The notes under the pieces were generated by a model. That model was given only the letters and a program-made list of their open reading frames with translations, was not told where the DNA came from and did not search any database. Below are positions 36,395-45,046 of a stretch of 64,000 nt of DNA, in pieces; within the stretch, counting starts at the first letter, position 1, and each line of letters starts with the position of its first letter. Source of the stretch: Ammonifex thiophilus (GTDB taxonomy: Bacteria > Bacillota > Desulfotomaculia > Desulfotomaculales > Ammonificaceae); the NCBI RefSeq assembly GCF_003368535.1, contig NZ_QSLN01000007.1, forward strand, positions 16,012 to 80,011, written 5' to 3'. The position numbers and the translations under genes were made by a program.

Positions 36395-36745
36395 ATGTGC
36401 TCGGGCGGAGCTATACCGCGCTGCATCGTGGATCTCACGGCTTACTATCTGGGGCTGGCCCTGCAAGAGAAGTGCGGGGAGTGTTCCGGCTGCCGGGAGG
36501 CCCTGCCCCGAATCTACGAGCTCTTGCGCCAGATAAGCCGGGGCGAAGGAGAGATTTCTTTGCTCGACGAACTCTCCTCACTGGCCAAGCAGGTTCTGGC
36601 GGGGGAAGCCTGCCCTGCTTCCAGGATAGGGGCGCGCATGGTGCAAGAGGCCTTGGCGAACTACGACGAGGAGTTCGCTGCGCATCTTACGGAGCGTTAC
36701 TGCCCGGCTGGCGTGTGTGATATTCGCTACGTGGTGGAGGTATAA
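36395..36745 (+). CDS. Stand-alone NuoF C-terminal-type Fe-S domain protein
   Basis: 116 residues. CGECSGCREALPRIYELLRQ and EACPASRIG match the NADH-ubiquinone oxidoreductase F-subunit Fe-S region: a CxxCxxC plus distant Cys for one 4Fe-4S cluster, on a helical bundle. The FMN/NADH part of NuoF is absent, and no truncated remnant is seen upstream. Two more Cys occur in YCPAGVC. Partner unknown. ATG with GGGAGG. A strong terminator follows. Confidence 0.75.
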   Translation: MCSGGAIPRCIVDLTAYYLGLALQEKCGECSGCREALPRIYELLRQISRGEGEISLLDELSSLAKQVLAGEACPASRIGARMVQEALANYDEEFAAHLTERYCPAGVCDIRYVVEV

Positions 36746-36784
36746 CCCTAAATTTCAGCGAAAAATTAGACAAGTAAGCGCCGC

Positions 36785-36820
36785 GGGGAAAAGCTCTCCT
36801 TTGCTTTTCCCCGTTTTTTT
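36785..36820 (+). terminator. Rho-independent terminator after the heme operon region
   Basis: Perfect 10-bp stem GGGGAAAAGC / GCTTTTCCCC with an 8-base loop, followed by GTTTTTTTAT. Confidence 0.93.
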
Positions 36821-36986
36821 ATAAGAGCTGCTTTAAAAGCCATATAGATTTTCTTTTAGCAGTCTGAAAGGGTTTCTACTGATTAGTACGGACTTTGCAC
36901 CGGCACGGGAGTGACAGTTACTTTATTTAGTAAAGGTTGAATCTTAACATAGTTAAACTTTTCACGAGGGATGGGGGTAGTTTCGG

Positions 36987-37430
36987 ATGAAAATGCTTTC
37001 GGTGGTGCTCAAAAACCTCTTCTCCCCGCCGGTCACCCGCAAATACCCGCAGGAAAACCGTTCTCCGTTTCCGGCCACGCGGGGAGAAATCGTCTTTACT
37101 GTAGAGGAATGTATGACCTGCCGCCGCTGCGAACGTACCTGCCCGGTGGGGGCCATTAAAGTAGAGATAGGGCCCCGGCTAGAGGTAGCTTCGGCGAGCG
37201 AAGGGCAGACGCGCAGCGCCGGCCGCCTCATAAAGAGGCGCTACGATCCCTACAAGTGCATCTACTGCGGCCTGTGCATTGAGGTCTGCCCGCAGGGGAT
37301 CATCGTCTTTCAGGGGACCCACACTTCGCCTGCCACCCGGAAGGAGGAGAAGGTGGCTGTCTACACGCTAGGGGCACGAAAGCCAGCTGTCCGACCGGTG
37401 GAGGAGAAGAAAGGAGCGGCTATGAACTAG
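36987..37430 (+). CDS. NuoI-like 2[4Fe-4S] ferredoxin protein
   Basis: 147 residues. Two ferredoxin motifs, CMTCRRCERTCPVGA and CIYCGLCIEVCPQGI, separated by about 40 residues, with a NuoI/EchF-like N-terminus (LKNLFSPPVTRKYP). It carries electrons between redox partners, as in complex I-related hydrogenases, yet no hydrogenase genes adjoin it. ATG 36987 after GGGGGTAG. The 240 bases upstream hold the terminator and AT-rich sequence with the short palindrome TTAACATAGTTAA (36946-36958). Its end overlaps the convergent MFS gene by 11 bases. Confidence 0.85.
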   Translation: MKMLSVVLKNLFSPPVTRKYPQENRSPFPATRGEIVFTVEECMTCRRCERTCPVGAIKVEIGPRLEVASASEGQTRSAGRLIKRRYDPYKCIYCGLCIEVCPQGIIVFQGTHTSPATRKEEKVAVYTLGARKPAVRPVEEKKGAAMN

Positions 37431-38649
37431 CAACTCTCCTTTCGGTTCGGTACCAGCAGGCAGCCACGATGGCTCCGGCCAGAAGGGCAGCGGCCGATCC
37501 TAGAGTGAAGGCCCAGGGAACCCCCCAGCGGTGGGCCAAGGCGCCAGCCAGTAGGTTACCTACCGGAGAGGTGCCCACGAAGAGCAGCACATAAAGGCTC
37601 ATGACCCGCCCGCGGTAATCGTCGCGGGCGTTCAATTGTAAATTGGTATTTATGGTGCTGATGAGCACCACCATTCCCCAGCCAGCCACGAAGAGCAAGA
37701 ACAGGGCCTGGCTATACCCGGGCAAGAGACCCAAAACAATCTGGGGAAGGCAGAGAGCCAGAGCTCCGGTGACAATCCAGGCGATCCTCGGCCCCTGCCA
37801 ACTAAGCCAGGCCAAGAAAATTCCTCCCGCCACTGCTCCCAAGCCCTGAGCCGTGAGAAGGTAGGCGTATTGCTGAGCCCCTTCTTTTAAGGTGAGCCGC
37901 GCCAAGGCGGGTACCAAAACATTAAAGTTGACGGCCAGAGTGCTAAAAAGGGCCAGTAACAACAGGGGATAAAGGAGCCGCGGCGTCTCCTTCACGTAAA
38001 CAAAGGCCTCTTTGAGTTCCCGGAAGGGAGAAGAGGTTTCGCCTGCAACGTCTCTGCGGCTCACCACATCTATACGGACCAACTGCACCAAGACGGCCAG
38101 AAAGGAAGCGGCGTTCAAGAAAAAGCAGGTGGCCGTTCCCCAGCGGGCCAGCACCACTCCCGCCAGTGCCGGCCCCACCACCCTGGCTCCGTTGAAAAGG
38201 GCCGAGTGCAGGGCCAAAGCGTTCATGAGGGTGCGGCGGTCTACCAAATCCAGGATAAAGGATTGGCGGGCCGGCATGTCTACGGCGTTGAAGCACCCCA
38301 GAAGAAAGGCCAGTACCACTATCGCCACGTAATGAACCTTCCCCGTCACCACCAACATCCCCAGGAGAAAGGCCACCAGCATCATGCTGGCCTGGGTGAA
38401 TATGATCAAGTATTTCTTAGGGAAGCGGTCGGCCAGGATTCCTCCGTAGAGCGAGAAGAGAAGAACGGGCAGAAACTGGGCCGCTCCCACCACTCCCAGC
38501 TTAAAGGCCGAGTGGGTAAGTTCCAGGATGAGCCAGGAGAGGGCCACCTGTTGCATCCAGGTGCCGCTTACCGAGATGAGCTGTCCTGTCCAGTAAAGGC
38601 GGTAGTTGCGGTGATAGAGGGCGGCGAAAAGGGGAAAGGCGCGTCCCAG
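37420..38649 (-). CDS. MFS transporter, EntS-like (apparent CTG start)
   Basis: About 409 residues, twelve hydrophobic helices. The N-terminus LYHRNYRLYWTGQLISVSGTW and LADRFPKKY (motif A) match the EntS/DUF894 group of major facilitator exporters. Substrate unknown. The first ATG in frame (38556) would delete this conserved start and half of helix 1. CTG at 38649 lies 8 bases after GGAGG and about 30 bases from a good promoter. A stop just upstream excludes longer forms. Confidence 0.85.
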   Translation of the reverse strand: MGRAFPLFAALYHRNYRLYWTGQLISVSGTWMQQVALSWLILELTHSAFKLGVVGAAQFLPVLLFSLYGGILADRFPKKYLIIFTQASMMLVAFLLGMLVVTGKVHYVAIVVLAFLLGCFNAVDMPARQSFILDLVDRRTLMNALALHSALFNGARVVGPALAGVVLARWGTATCFFLNAASFLAVLVQLVRIDVVSRRDVAGETSSPFRELKEAFVYVKETPRLLYPLLLLALFSTLAVNFNVLVPALARLTLKEGAQQYAYLLTAQGLGAVAGGIFLAWLSWQGPRIAWIVTGALALCLPQIVLGLLPGYSQALFLLFVAGWGMVVLISTINTNLQLNARDDYRGRVMSLYVLLFVGTSPVGNLLAGALAHRWGVPWAFTLGSAAALLAGAIVAACWYRTERRVASS

Positions 38650-38684
38650 CTTCTACCCCTCCGAAGAGCAAGATCACGCGCTTC

Positions 38685-38714
38685 ATTATACGCTTCTTGC
38701 TGGATGGGGCTCAA
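38685..38714 (-). promoter_or_regulatory. Predicted promoter for the MFS gene
   Basis: On the minus strand: TTGAGC (38714-38709), an 18-base spacer, TATAAT (38690-38685). Expected transcript start near 38678, about 30 bases before the proposed CTG start. Confidence 0.65.
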
Positions 38715-38798
38715 GCAGAGGGAATAGGAAAGAGGCGAGACAGCCAGAATAGAGGGTGGACTCTTTAAAGCTTTAGATTTCGGAGGAGGGAAGAAGCC

Positions 38799-38993
38799 AT
38801 GCACGTCAAGGTGGCTGAGTTGGTAGGAGAGTCTCCGCACAGCTGGCGGGAGGCGGTTCAAGCAGCGGTGAGCGAGGCTTCCCGCACCCTAGGCAATATC
38901 ACCGGTGTGGAGATACTGAACCTCACGGCCAACGTAGAAAACGGGGTCATTAAAGAGTACAAGGCCAACGTCAAGGTAGCTTACGTGGACTGA
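38799..38993 (+). CDS. Dodecin family flavin-binding protein
   Basis: 64 residues, typical dodecin: VKVAELVGESPHSWREAVQAAV, ASRTLGNITGVEILNLTANVENG, YKANVKVAYVD, a beta strand-helix-two strand pattern. Dodecins form hollow dodecamers that bind flavins or related cofactors. ATG with GGAGGAGGGAAG. Divergent from the MFS gene and 11 bases before spoVAC. Confidence 0.9.
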   Translation: MHVKVAELVGESPHSWREAVQAAVSEASRTLGNITGVEILNLTANVENGVIKEYKANVKVAYVD

Positions 38994-39004
38994 GGGGTGC
39001 GAAG

Positions 39005-39493
39005 TTGGTGAGACAGTTTGATCCTAGCCAGCCGCTGGAGATGCAAAAGCGCCAGTATCAGCAGATGGTCAACCGACTCGTACCCCGCCCGCCGGTTTGG
39101 CGCAACTGCCTCTGGGCCTTTGGAGTGGGAGGACTTATCTGTACCGCCGGCCAGGGCATCGTTTCCTTTTTCCAAGGCGTTGGGCTCAGTTTCTTAGACG
39201 CGGCCACGGCGACCTCTATCGTCCTGGTTTTCCTGGCTGCCTTCCTCACCGGTTTGGGGCTCTATGACGAGCTAGCCCGCTATGCAGGGGCGGGTATGCT
39301 CGTCCCCATAACCGGTTTTGCCAACGCCATGGTGGCTCCGGCCTTAGAGGCCCGCACGGAGGGTCTGGTTCTGGGGGTAGGGGCCAGGCTTTTCGCCGTC
39401 GCCGGCCCCATCCTGGTTTTCGGCATCGTCACCGCCTGGTTAAGTGGCCTTATCTATTACCTTTTCGGTCCCCGCCCTCCGCTGGGAAGCTAA
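39005..39493 (+). CDS. spoVAC: Stage V sporulation protein AC
   Basis: 162 residues, four to five hydrophobic helices. Marks include FGVGGLICTAGQGI, LGLYDELARYAGAGMLVPITGFANAMVAPALE and EGLVLGVGARLFAVAGPILV. In spores SpoVAC is a membrane channel component for calcium-dipicolinate. TTG 39005 or the adjacent GTG is the start. First of the spoVA genes here. Confidence 0.93.
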   Translation: MVRQFDPSQPLEMQKRQYQQMVNRLVPRPPVWRNCLWAFGVGGLICTAGQGIVSFFQGVGLSFLDAATATSIVLVFLAAFLTGLGLYDELARYAGAGMLVPITGFANAMVAPALEARTEGLVLGVGARLFAVAGPILVFGIVTAWLSGLIYYLFGPRPPLGS

Positions 39494-39509
39494 AAGGGGG
39501 AAGAGCTTC

Positions 39510-40523
39510 ATGCCGGCACCCAAGAGAATAGGAAGTCAAACGGTGGCCTTTGCTCAACCGCCGGTCATCCTGGCCACGGCCGCCCTGGCAGGAGCCAAGG
39601 AGGGGCAGGGCCCGCTGCGCCCCACCTTCGATAAGGTCATAGAGGACCCGTACTACGGGGAAGACAGCTGGGAGAAGGCTGAGAGGCGCTTCTTACAGGA
39701 GGCTTTGGAGAAAGCGCTGGCCAAGGCCAATCTCCGGCCCGAGCAGGTAGACTACCTTTTGGCGGGGGACCTGCTAAACCAGATCGTGGCAGCCAACTTC
39801 GCCGCCCGAGCTCTAGGAATTCCCTACGTGGGGCTTTACGGGGCCTGCGCTACCATATATGAGGGCCTGGCCCTGGGAGCCATGCTTATCGATGGCGGTT
39901 TTGCCGACTACGTCCTCATCGGTTCTTCCAGCCACTATTCCACGGCGGAAAGACAATTCCGCTTTCCCACCGAGCACGGGAGCCAGCGCCCCCCTACGGC
40001 CCAGTGGACGGTGACGGGTGCGGGAGCCATCTTACTCGGCAGGCAGGGGAAAGGGCCCCGGGTTACCCATGCCACCATCGGCCGGGTGATAGACCTAGGG
40101 AGCACCGATCCTATGAACATGGGGGCGGCCATGGCTCCTGCTGCCGCCAACACCATAGTGAGTCATCTCAGCGACCTGGGAAGGCAGGTCACCGACTACG
40201 ACCTCATCTTAACGGGGGACCTGGGCTACTACGGACGGGAGCTCTTGCTGGCCCTTTGCCGGGAGTATGGGTATGAACTTGGTGAGCGGCACAACGACTG
40301 CGGGCTCATGATCTTCGACCGCCAGAAGCAGGATGTGCACGCCGGCGGCAGCGGCTGCGGCTGCCCGGCGGTGGTCACCTGCGGTTACCTTTTCCAGGAG
40401 TTGTCTGCTGGGCGCCTGCGACGGGTGCTGGGGATAGGTACGGGGGCGCTTATGAGCCCCATAACCACCAAGCAGGGGGACACCATCCCGGCCATAGCCC
40501 ACGCAGTGGTTCTGGAGGCTTGA
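39510..40523 (+). CDS. spoVAD: Stage V sporulation protein AD
   Basis: 337 residues from ATG 39510. Thiolase-like fold: ARALGIPYVGLYGACATIYEGLALG, SSSHYSTAERQFRFPTE, TGAGAILLG, and HAGGSGCGCPAVVTCGY. SpoVAD binds dipicolinic acid during uptake into the forespore. The frame is open farther upstream but lacks similarity. Between spoVAC and spoVAE as in other spore formers. Confidence 0.95.
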   Translation: MPAPKRIGSQTVAFAQPPVILATAALAGAKEGQGPLRPTFDKVIEDPYYGEDSWEKAERRFLQEALEKALAKANLRPEQVDYLLAGDLLNQIVAANFAARALGIPYVGLYGACATIYEGLALGAMLIDGGFADYVLIGSSSHYSTAERQFRFPTEHGSQRPPTAQWTVTGAGAILLGRQGKGPRVTHATIGRVIDLGSTDPMNMGAAMAPAAANTIVSHLSDLGRQVTDYDLILTGDLGYYGRELLLALCREYGYELGERHNDCGLMIFDRQKQDVHAGGSGCGCPAVVTCGYLFQELSAGRLRRVLGIGTGALMSPITTKQGDTIPAIAHAVVLEA

Positions 40524-40536
40524 AGGGGGAAAAGAG

Positions 40537-40893
40537 ATGCTTTTCTTAAAGGCCTTCCTGGTAGGCGGCTTCATCTGCTTGCTGGCTCAGCTCTTGATGG
40601 ACCTTACCAGCCACAAGGTGACTCCGGCGCACGTCCTGGTGGGGCTAGTCACCACCGGTGCGGTCCTGAGCGCTCTAGGGCTTTACGAGCCCTTGGTGAA
40701 ATTTGCGGGAGCGGGTGCCACCGTGCCCCTTACCGGCTTCGGGCACCTGCTGGCACAGGGAGCCATAAAAGGAGCGGCACGGGAGGGGCTTTTGGGAGTT
40801 TTCCGGGGAGGGGTGGCTTCGGCAGCAGCCGGGATAACGGCCGCCGTGGTCTTCGGCTACTTCGCCGCTCTGCTTTTCCGCCCCAAAGGCTAA
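40537..40893 (+). CDS. spoVAE: Stage V sporulation protein AE
   Basis: 118 residues, hydrophobic, with FLVGGFICLLAQLLMDLT, PAHVLVGLVTTGAVLSALGLYEPLVKFAGAGATVPLTGFGH, the SpoVAEb signature. A membrane component of the DPA channel. ATG after GGGGGAAAAGAG. spoVAF follows after 17 bases. Confidence 0.93.
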   Translation: MLFLKAFLVGGFICLLAQLLMDLTSHKVTPAHVLVGLVTTGAVLSALGLYEPLVKFAGAGATVPLTGFGHLLAQGAIKGAAREGLLGVFRGGVASAAAGITAAVVFGYFAALLFRPKG

Positions 40894-40910
40894 AGTGGGG
40901 AGGGTAGAGT

Positions 40911-42401
40911 GTGACCAAGCGCCAAACACCGCTTTCCAAAAACCTGGAAGATAATCTTAAGGAGCTCGACCGGCGCCTGGTGTTCAAGAAGAATTTCGAT
41001 CTCATCCTGCGCGAGATCGAGATCGGCAGAAGAAAGGCGGCCTTTCTCTTCGTCGACGCCTTCGCCAAGGACACTCCCTTAAGCCTTATCATGCGCGAGT
41101 TTTCCCGCCTGCAGCCGGAGGAGATAGCTTTCAACACTTTCCAGAAGCTCCTTTACCGGCACGTGGTCTACGGCGAGGTGCAGGAACTCAAAACCCTGGA
41201 AGAGGTGATTGACGCCGCTTTGAGCGGCCCCGCCGTTTTACTGTTGGACGGGGAGGCGCGCGCCATAGCCATAGATGTGCGCCAGTACCCAGCCCGCATG
41301 CCCGAGGAGCCCGACCTGGAAAAGGTAACCCGAGGTTCCCGCGACGGCTTCGTGGAGACGCTGGTGCACAACACCGCTCTGCTGCGCCGGCGGCTGCGCG
41401 ATCCCCGGCTGCGCATCGAGCACCTTACCGCCGGCGTCCGCTCCAGGACCGATATCGCGCTGGTGTATCTGGACGACGTGGCCAACCCGGAGATAGTGGA
41501 CAGCGTACGGGAGAAAATCCAGCGCATAAACATCGACGGTCTCCCCATGGCGGAAAAAACGGTGGAGGAGCTCATCACTCCGGGGAGCTTCTGGAACCCC
41601 TTCCCGCGGGTACGCTACACGGAAAGGCCGGACGTAGCGGCGGCACACCTGCTGGACGGGCACGTGGTGGTCATGGTGGACACCTCTCCCAGCGTCATTA
41701 TCCTCCCCTGCACCTTCTTCCACCACCTGCAGCACGCGGAGGAATTCCGGCAGAGCCCGGCCATAGGGGTGTACCTGCGCTGGGTGCGCTTCGCCGGGGT
41801 ACTCCTCTCTATCTTCCTCACCCCACTCTGGCTCCTCCTGGCTCTTGAGCCCGGGCTTCTGCCGCCGGAGCTGAAGTTCATAGGCCCTAAAAAAATAGGG
41901 GCCATGCCCCTGTTCGTTCAGTTCTTGTTGGCCGAGGTGGCCATCGACATGATCCGTATGGCCACTATCCATACCCCTAGCCCCATTGCCACTTCTACCG
42001 GTATCATCGCCGCCGTGCTGCTGGGAGATATCGCTGCTCGGGCCGGGCTCTTCATACCCGAGGTGACCCTCTATGTGGCCACGGCCGCCATCGGCACTTT
42101 CCTTACCCCTTCTTATGAGCTCAGCATGGCTAACCGGCTGCTGCGGCTTTTTATCCTGGTCCTTACCGGGCTTTTCCTCCTCCCGGGATTCATTATAGGC
42201 TGCCTCCTCTCCTTCGCCGCCCTGGCCCTTACCCGCTCTTTCGGCATCCCTTATCTGTGGCCGCTTTTGCCCTTTAACCTCGAAGGCCTAAAGAGTGTTC
42301 TCATTCGACCGCCGGTGGCCATCCAGCATAGCCGCCCTTCCATCCTCAAGCCAATAGATCCGGACCGGCAGCCGCAGATGCGCCCCGAGGGCGGGGGCTG
42401 A
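40911..42401 (+). CDS. spoVAF: Stage V sporulation protein AF (GerA-type germination family)
   Basis: 496 residues. N-terminal soluble domain, then GerA/SpoVAF motifs (RTDIALVYLDDVANPEIV, LTAGVRSRTDI, PEDVAAA-like RPDVAAAHLLDGHVV) and a C-terminal set of membrane helices. It cooperates with the SpoVA channel in germination. GTG start with GGGGAGGG. The last 56 bases overlap the convergent hydE gene. Confidence 0.93.
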   Translation: MTKRQTPLSKNLEDNLKELDRRLVFKKNFDLILREIEIGRRKAAFLFVDAFAKDTPLSLIMREFSRLQPEEIAFNTFQKLLYRHVVYGEVQELKTLEEVIDAALSGPAVLLLDGEARAIAIDVRQYPARMPEEPDLEKVTRGSRDGFVETLVHNTALLRRRLRDPRLRIEHLTAGVRSRTDIALVYLDDVANPEIVDSVREKIQRINIDGLPMAEKTVEELITPGSFWNPFPRVRYTERPDVAAAHLLDGHVVVMVDTSPSVIILPCTFFHHLQHAEEFRQSPAIGVYLRWVRFAGVLLSIFLTPLWLLLALEPGLLPPELKFIGPKKIGAMPLFVQFLLAEVAIDMIRMATIHTPSPIATSTGIIAAVLLGDIAARAGLFIPEVTLYVATAAIGTFLTPSYELSMANRLLRLFILVLTGLFLLPGFIIGCLLSFAALALTRSFGIPYLWPLLPFNLEGLKSVLIRPPVAIQHSRPSILKPIDPDRQPQMRPEGGG

Positions 42402-43428
42402 AACCAAGGTCCTGCCCTACGGTCCTGCCCAAGGCTTGAAGACGCTCCTGCCAGTAAGCGAAGGCGTTCGGGTGAGGGTCAGCCTGAGCCTTTCCAGGGT
42501 AGAGCTGGTAAAGCAGGCGGTAGCGGTGGGGAGTGACGTCGGGCATGACCACGTTGGCCCCGCACAAAAGCGCTGCCTCGCGTCCCCCTTTTTGGGCCAC
42601 GCCGGTAGCCGTGGTGGCCGGTAAATTGGCGTAAGGAAGGCAAAGCCTGGTGAGAGCCAGGACTTTGAGGGTAAGAAAGGGCGAGCCGGGGGAGGCCTTC
42701 CCCAGCGGGGTGTCGGGATGGGGGATAAAGGGACCGATTCCGGCCATCTCTGCCTGCAGCTCCCGCATGAAGAGCACGTCTTCCGCCAGGCTTTCCAGGC
42801 TCTGCCCTGGAAGGCCCACCATGCACCCGGCTCCCGTCTCGTATCCCAGCTCCTTGAGCCACTCCAGGCAGCGCCGGCGCTTGGTCAGGGAAGTGTCCGG
42901 TTTGAGCCGGGCGAAGAGCTCGGGGTCGGCGGTCTCGTGGCGGAGAAGATACCGATCGGCCCCGGCTTCCTTGAGAAGCGCGTAGTCCTCGTAGGCGAGT
43001 TCTCCCACCGAAAGGGTGACCGCCACCCCCAGCTTTTTGACCTCTTTCACGACCTCCGCCAGACGCTCCGGCGTCCAGCAAGGATCTTCGCCCGACTGCA
43101 AGACCACGGTTTTAAAACCTTGAGAGGCCGCTTCTTCGGCGGCTTGAACCACCTCCCGGGCGCTCATACGGTAGCGGGGAAGGCGCCGGTTTTCCCTCCT
43201 TAGCCCACAGTAAAGGCAATTGTTCCGGCAAAAGTTGGAAAACTCGATAATGGCCCGCAGGTGCACCACGGGACCAAAAACCTGGGCCCGCACTAGGTCG
43301 GCGGCCTTAAAGAGGATTTCCGCCTCCTCTTCCCCGGCCCTTAAAAGGTAGAGGATTTCCTCCCGGGTGAGGGGAGGTCCGGAAAAGGCCCGCTTTGCCA
43401 ACTCTTCCGCCGTAAAGCAAAACTCCAT
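42346..43428 (-). CDS. hydE: [FeFe] hydrogenase H-cluster maturase HydE
   Basis: 360 residues from ATG 43428 (AAGGAG nine bases upstream). Radical SAM motif CRNNCLYCGLR, then GFKTVVLQSGEDP, TLSVGEL, and GCMVGLPGQSLESL, as in HydE. It builds part of the diiron subcluster of [FeFe] hydrogenase. Last gene of the minus-strand hyd operon. No hydA structural gene is in the window. Confidence 0.95.
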   Translation of the reverse strand: MEFCFTAEELAKRAFSGPPLTREEILYLLRAGEEEAEILFKAADLVRAQVFGPVVHLRAIIEFSNFCRNNCLYCGLRRENRRLPRYRMSAREVVQAAEEAASQGFKTVVLQSGEDPCWTPERLAEVVKEVKKLGVAVTLSVGELAYEDYALLKEAGADRYLLRHETADPELFARLKPDTSLTKRRRCLEWLKELGYETGAGCMVGLPGQSLESLAEDVLFMRELQAEMAGIGPFIPHPDTPLGKASPGSPFLTLKVLALTRLCLPYANLPATTATGVAQKGGREAALLCGANVVMPDVTPHRYRLLYQLYPGKAQADPHPNAFAYWQERLQALGRTVGQDLGFSPRPRGASAAAGPDLLA

Positions 43429-43433
43429 TAGCT

Positions 43434-44711
43434 TCAACTCCTTGCCCGGCGCAGAAGCTCGAGCTCCAGCTCCATTTCTTCTTCCGTGGGTTCGAGCAGG
43501 GCCTGCAGGGCGGGGAAAGGGGAGAGAGCGCGTCGCAACACCCCGTGCATGTGAGCCATGATCACGCCGTAGTTGACGATGGGTACCCCGGCCTGGCGGG
43601 CCTGCATAAGCCTGGAGAGCATCTCCTTGCGGTTGAGCATGCAGGCCCCGCAGTGAACGATGAGCTTATAGTCCCTTAGATTCTCCGGTAAAGGACCGCT
43701 TCCTGCCACCACGTCGAAGTGAAGCTCTCCGCCCACCCGCGAGCGCAACCAGCGGGGTATCTTTACCCGGCCGATATCGTCTTCGATGGGGTGGTGAGTG
43801 CAGGCCTCGGCGATGAGCACCCGGTCGCCAGGACGTAGTTCATCCACCGCTTTGACTCCCATAACCAGGGTCTCAAGGTCCCCCTTGTAGCGGGCGAAGA
43901 GAACGGAGAAGGAAGTAAAAAGGACATCGGGCGGGGTGTCAGCTGCCGCCTTGAGATAAGCCGAGGCGTCGGTGATCACCAGACGGGGCTTGGTGCCGAG
44001 AAGGCTCAGAGCATGCTTGAGTTCCCGTTCCTTGACCATGATGGCCACCGCATCGTGGTCGATGATATCCCTTATTACCTGCTGCTGGGGGAGGATGAGC
44101 CTCCCTTTAGGAGCGGCCTTATCTATGGGAATCACCAGCACCACCAGATCACCTGGCTGGATGAGATCCCCCACTATGGTGGGCATGGTCCAATCTTTGG
44201 GAGCGTGCTGGATTATTACTTGCTTGAGCTCCTCTATCCCTTGGCGGGTGAGCGCGCTCACAAACACCTTAGGGGAGGCGAGCTCAACCCCGAGGCCGTG
44301 GCGCACTACTTCCGGATAGAGGTCGATCTTGTTTATCACCGTGACCACCGGCACCTTGTGCTCCTCGCAGCGCCTGAGCACCTCTTCTTCGTAAGGGCCG
44401 AAGCCCCGACCAGGGTCGACGACCAGCAGGGCCAGGTCGGTGCGATTGAGCACCTCAAAACTTTTCCTCACCCGGAGGGCTCCCAATTCCCCCACGTCAT
44501 CGATGCCAGCGGTGTCGATGACCATCACCGGCCCCAAGGGCAAAATCTCCATAGCCTTGGCCACCGGGTCGGTAGTGGTCCCCGGAACGTCGGAGACGAT
44601 GGCCACCTCCTGCCCGGTCAGCGCGTTTATAAGGCTCGACTTTCCGGCGTTACGGCGGCCGAAAAGGGCTATGTGCAGCCTCTGCCCCCGGGGTGTGGTG
44701 TTGAGACTCAC
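43434..44711 (-). CDS. hydF: [FeFe] hydrogenase maturation GTPase HydF
   Basis: 425 residues. GTPase domain with P-loop GRRNAGKSSLINAL, SDVPGTTTDP, DTAGIDD, VINKID; dimerisation domain; C-terminal Fe-S domain with the HydF ligands CTHHPIEDDIGR and HCGACMLNR. It is the scaffold for diiron-cluster assembly. Overlaps the upstream small gene by 4 bases; hydE follows within 5 bases of its stop. Confidence 0.96.
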   Translation of the reverse strand: MSLNTTPRGQRLHIALFGRRNAGKSSLINALTGQEVAIVSDVPGTTTDPVAKAMEILPLGPVMVIDTAGIDDVGELGALRVRKSFEVLNRTDLALLVVDPGRGFGPYEEEVLRRCEEHKVPVVTVINKIDLYPEVVRHGLGVELASPKVFVSALTRQGIEELKQVIIQHAPKDWTMPTIVGDLIQPGDLVVLVIPIDKAAPKGRLILPQQQVIRDIIDHDAVAIMVKERELKHALSLLGTKPRLVITDASAYLKAAADTPPDVLFTSFSVLFARYKGDLETLVMGVKAVDELRPGDRVLIAEACTHHPIEDDIGRVKIPRWLRSRVGGELHFDVVAGSGPLPENLRDYKLIVHCGACMLNRKEMLSRLMQARQAGVPIVNYGVIMAHMHGVLRRALSPFPALQALLEPTEEEMELELELLRRARS

Positions 44712-45046
44712 AAAGCCTCCCTCCCTTTATCGGCGTAAAACTCCACCACTTGGCGCAAAGCGGCCAAGAGCTCGGCCTTTGCCCCTTCCTCCAGCCGTTC
44801 CGCCCCTTCCAGAAAGGCGTAAAGACCGTGGCCCAGGGGCTCCTTTACGGCGGGAAGGTAGGTTTCCTCCCCGTAGTAAGTCAGGTGGTGAAGCCTTCGG
44901 CCTATGGCTCGGGCAAAGTAGAGCTTGGGGAGGCCGAAGAGCCGACAAGCTACTTCGGCCGCCCGCTGCAGAGCTTCGGTCAACTCTTTTTCCCGCAAAG
45001 CCGCTTCCACTATTTGCTCTGCCCTGGACTTAAACGTAGAGGTCAC
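44708..45046 (-). CDS. Unknown protein encoded between hydG and hydF
   Basis: 112 residues, GTG 45046 with GGAGG nine bases upstream. It overlaps the hydG end by 17 bases and the hydF start by 4, so it is translated within the operon. Mostly helical by appearance: SRAEQIVEAALREKELTEAL, CRLFGLPKLYFARAIGRRLHHLTYYGEE, LRQVVEFYADKGREAL. No cysteine cluster motif or membrane segment, and I do not recognise the family. Position alone points to a role in H-cluster maturation or hydrogenase regulation. Confidence 0.75.
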   Translation of the reverse strand: MTSTFKSRAEQIVEAALREKELTEALQRAAEVACRLFGLPKLYFARAIGRRLHHLTYYGEETYLPAVKEPLGHGLYAFLEGAERLEEGAKAELLAALRQVVEFYADKGREAL

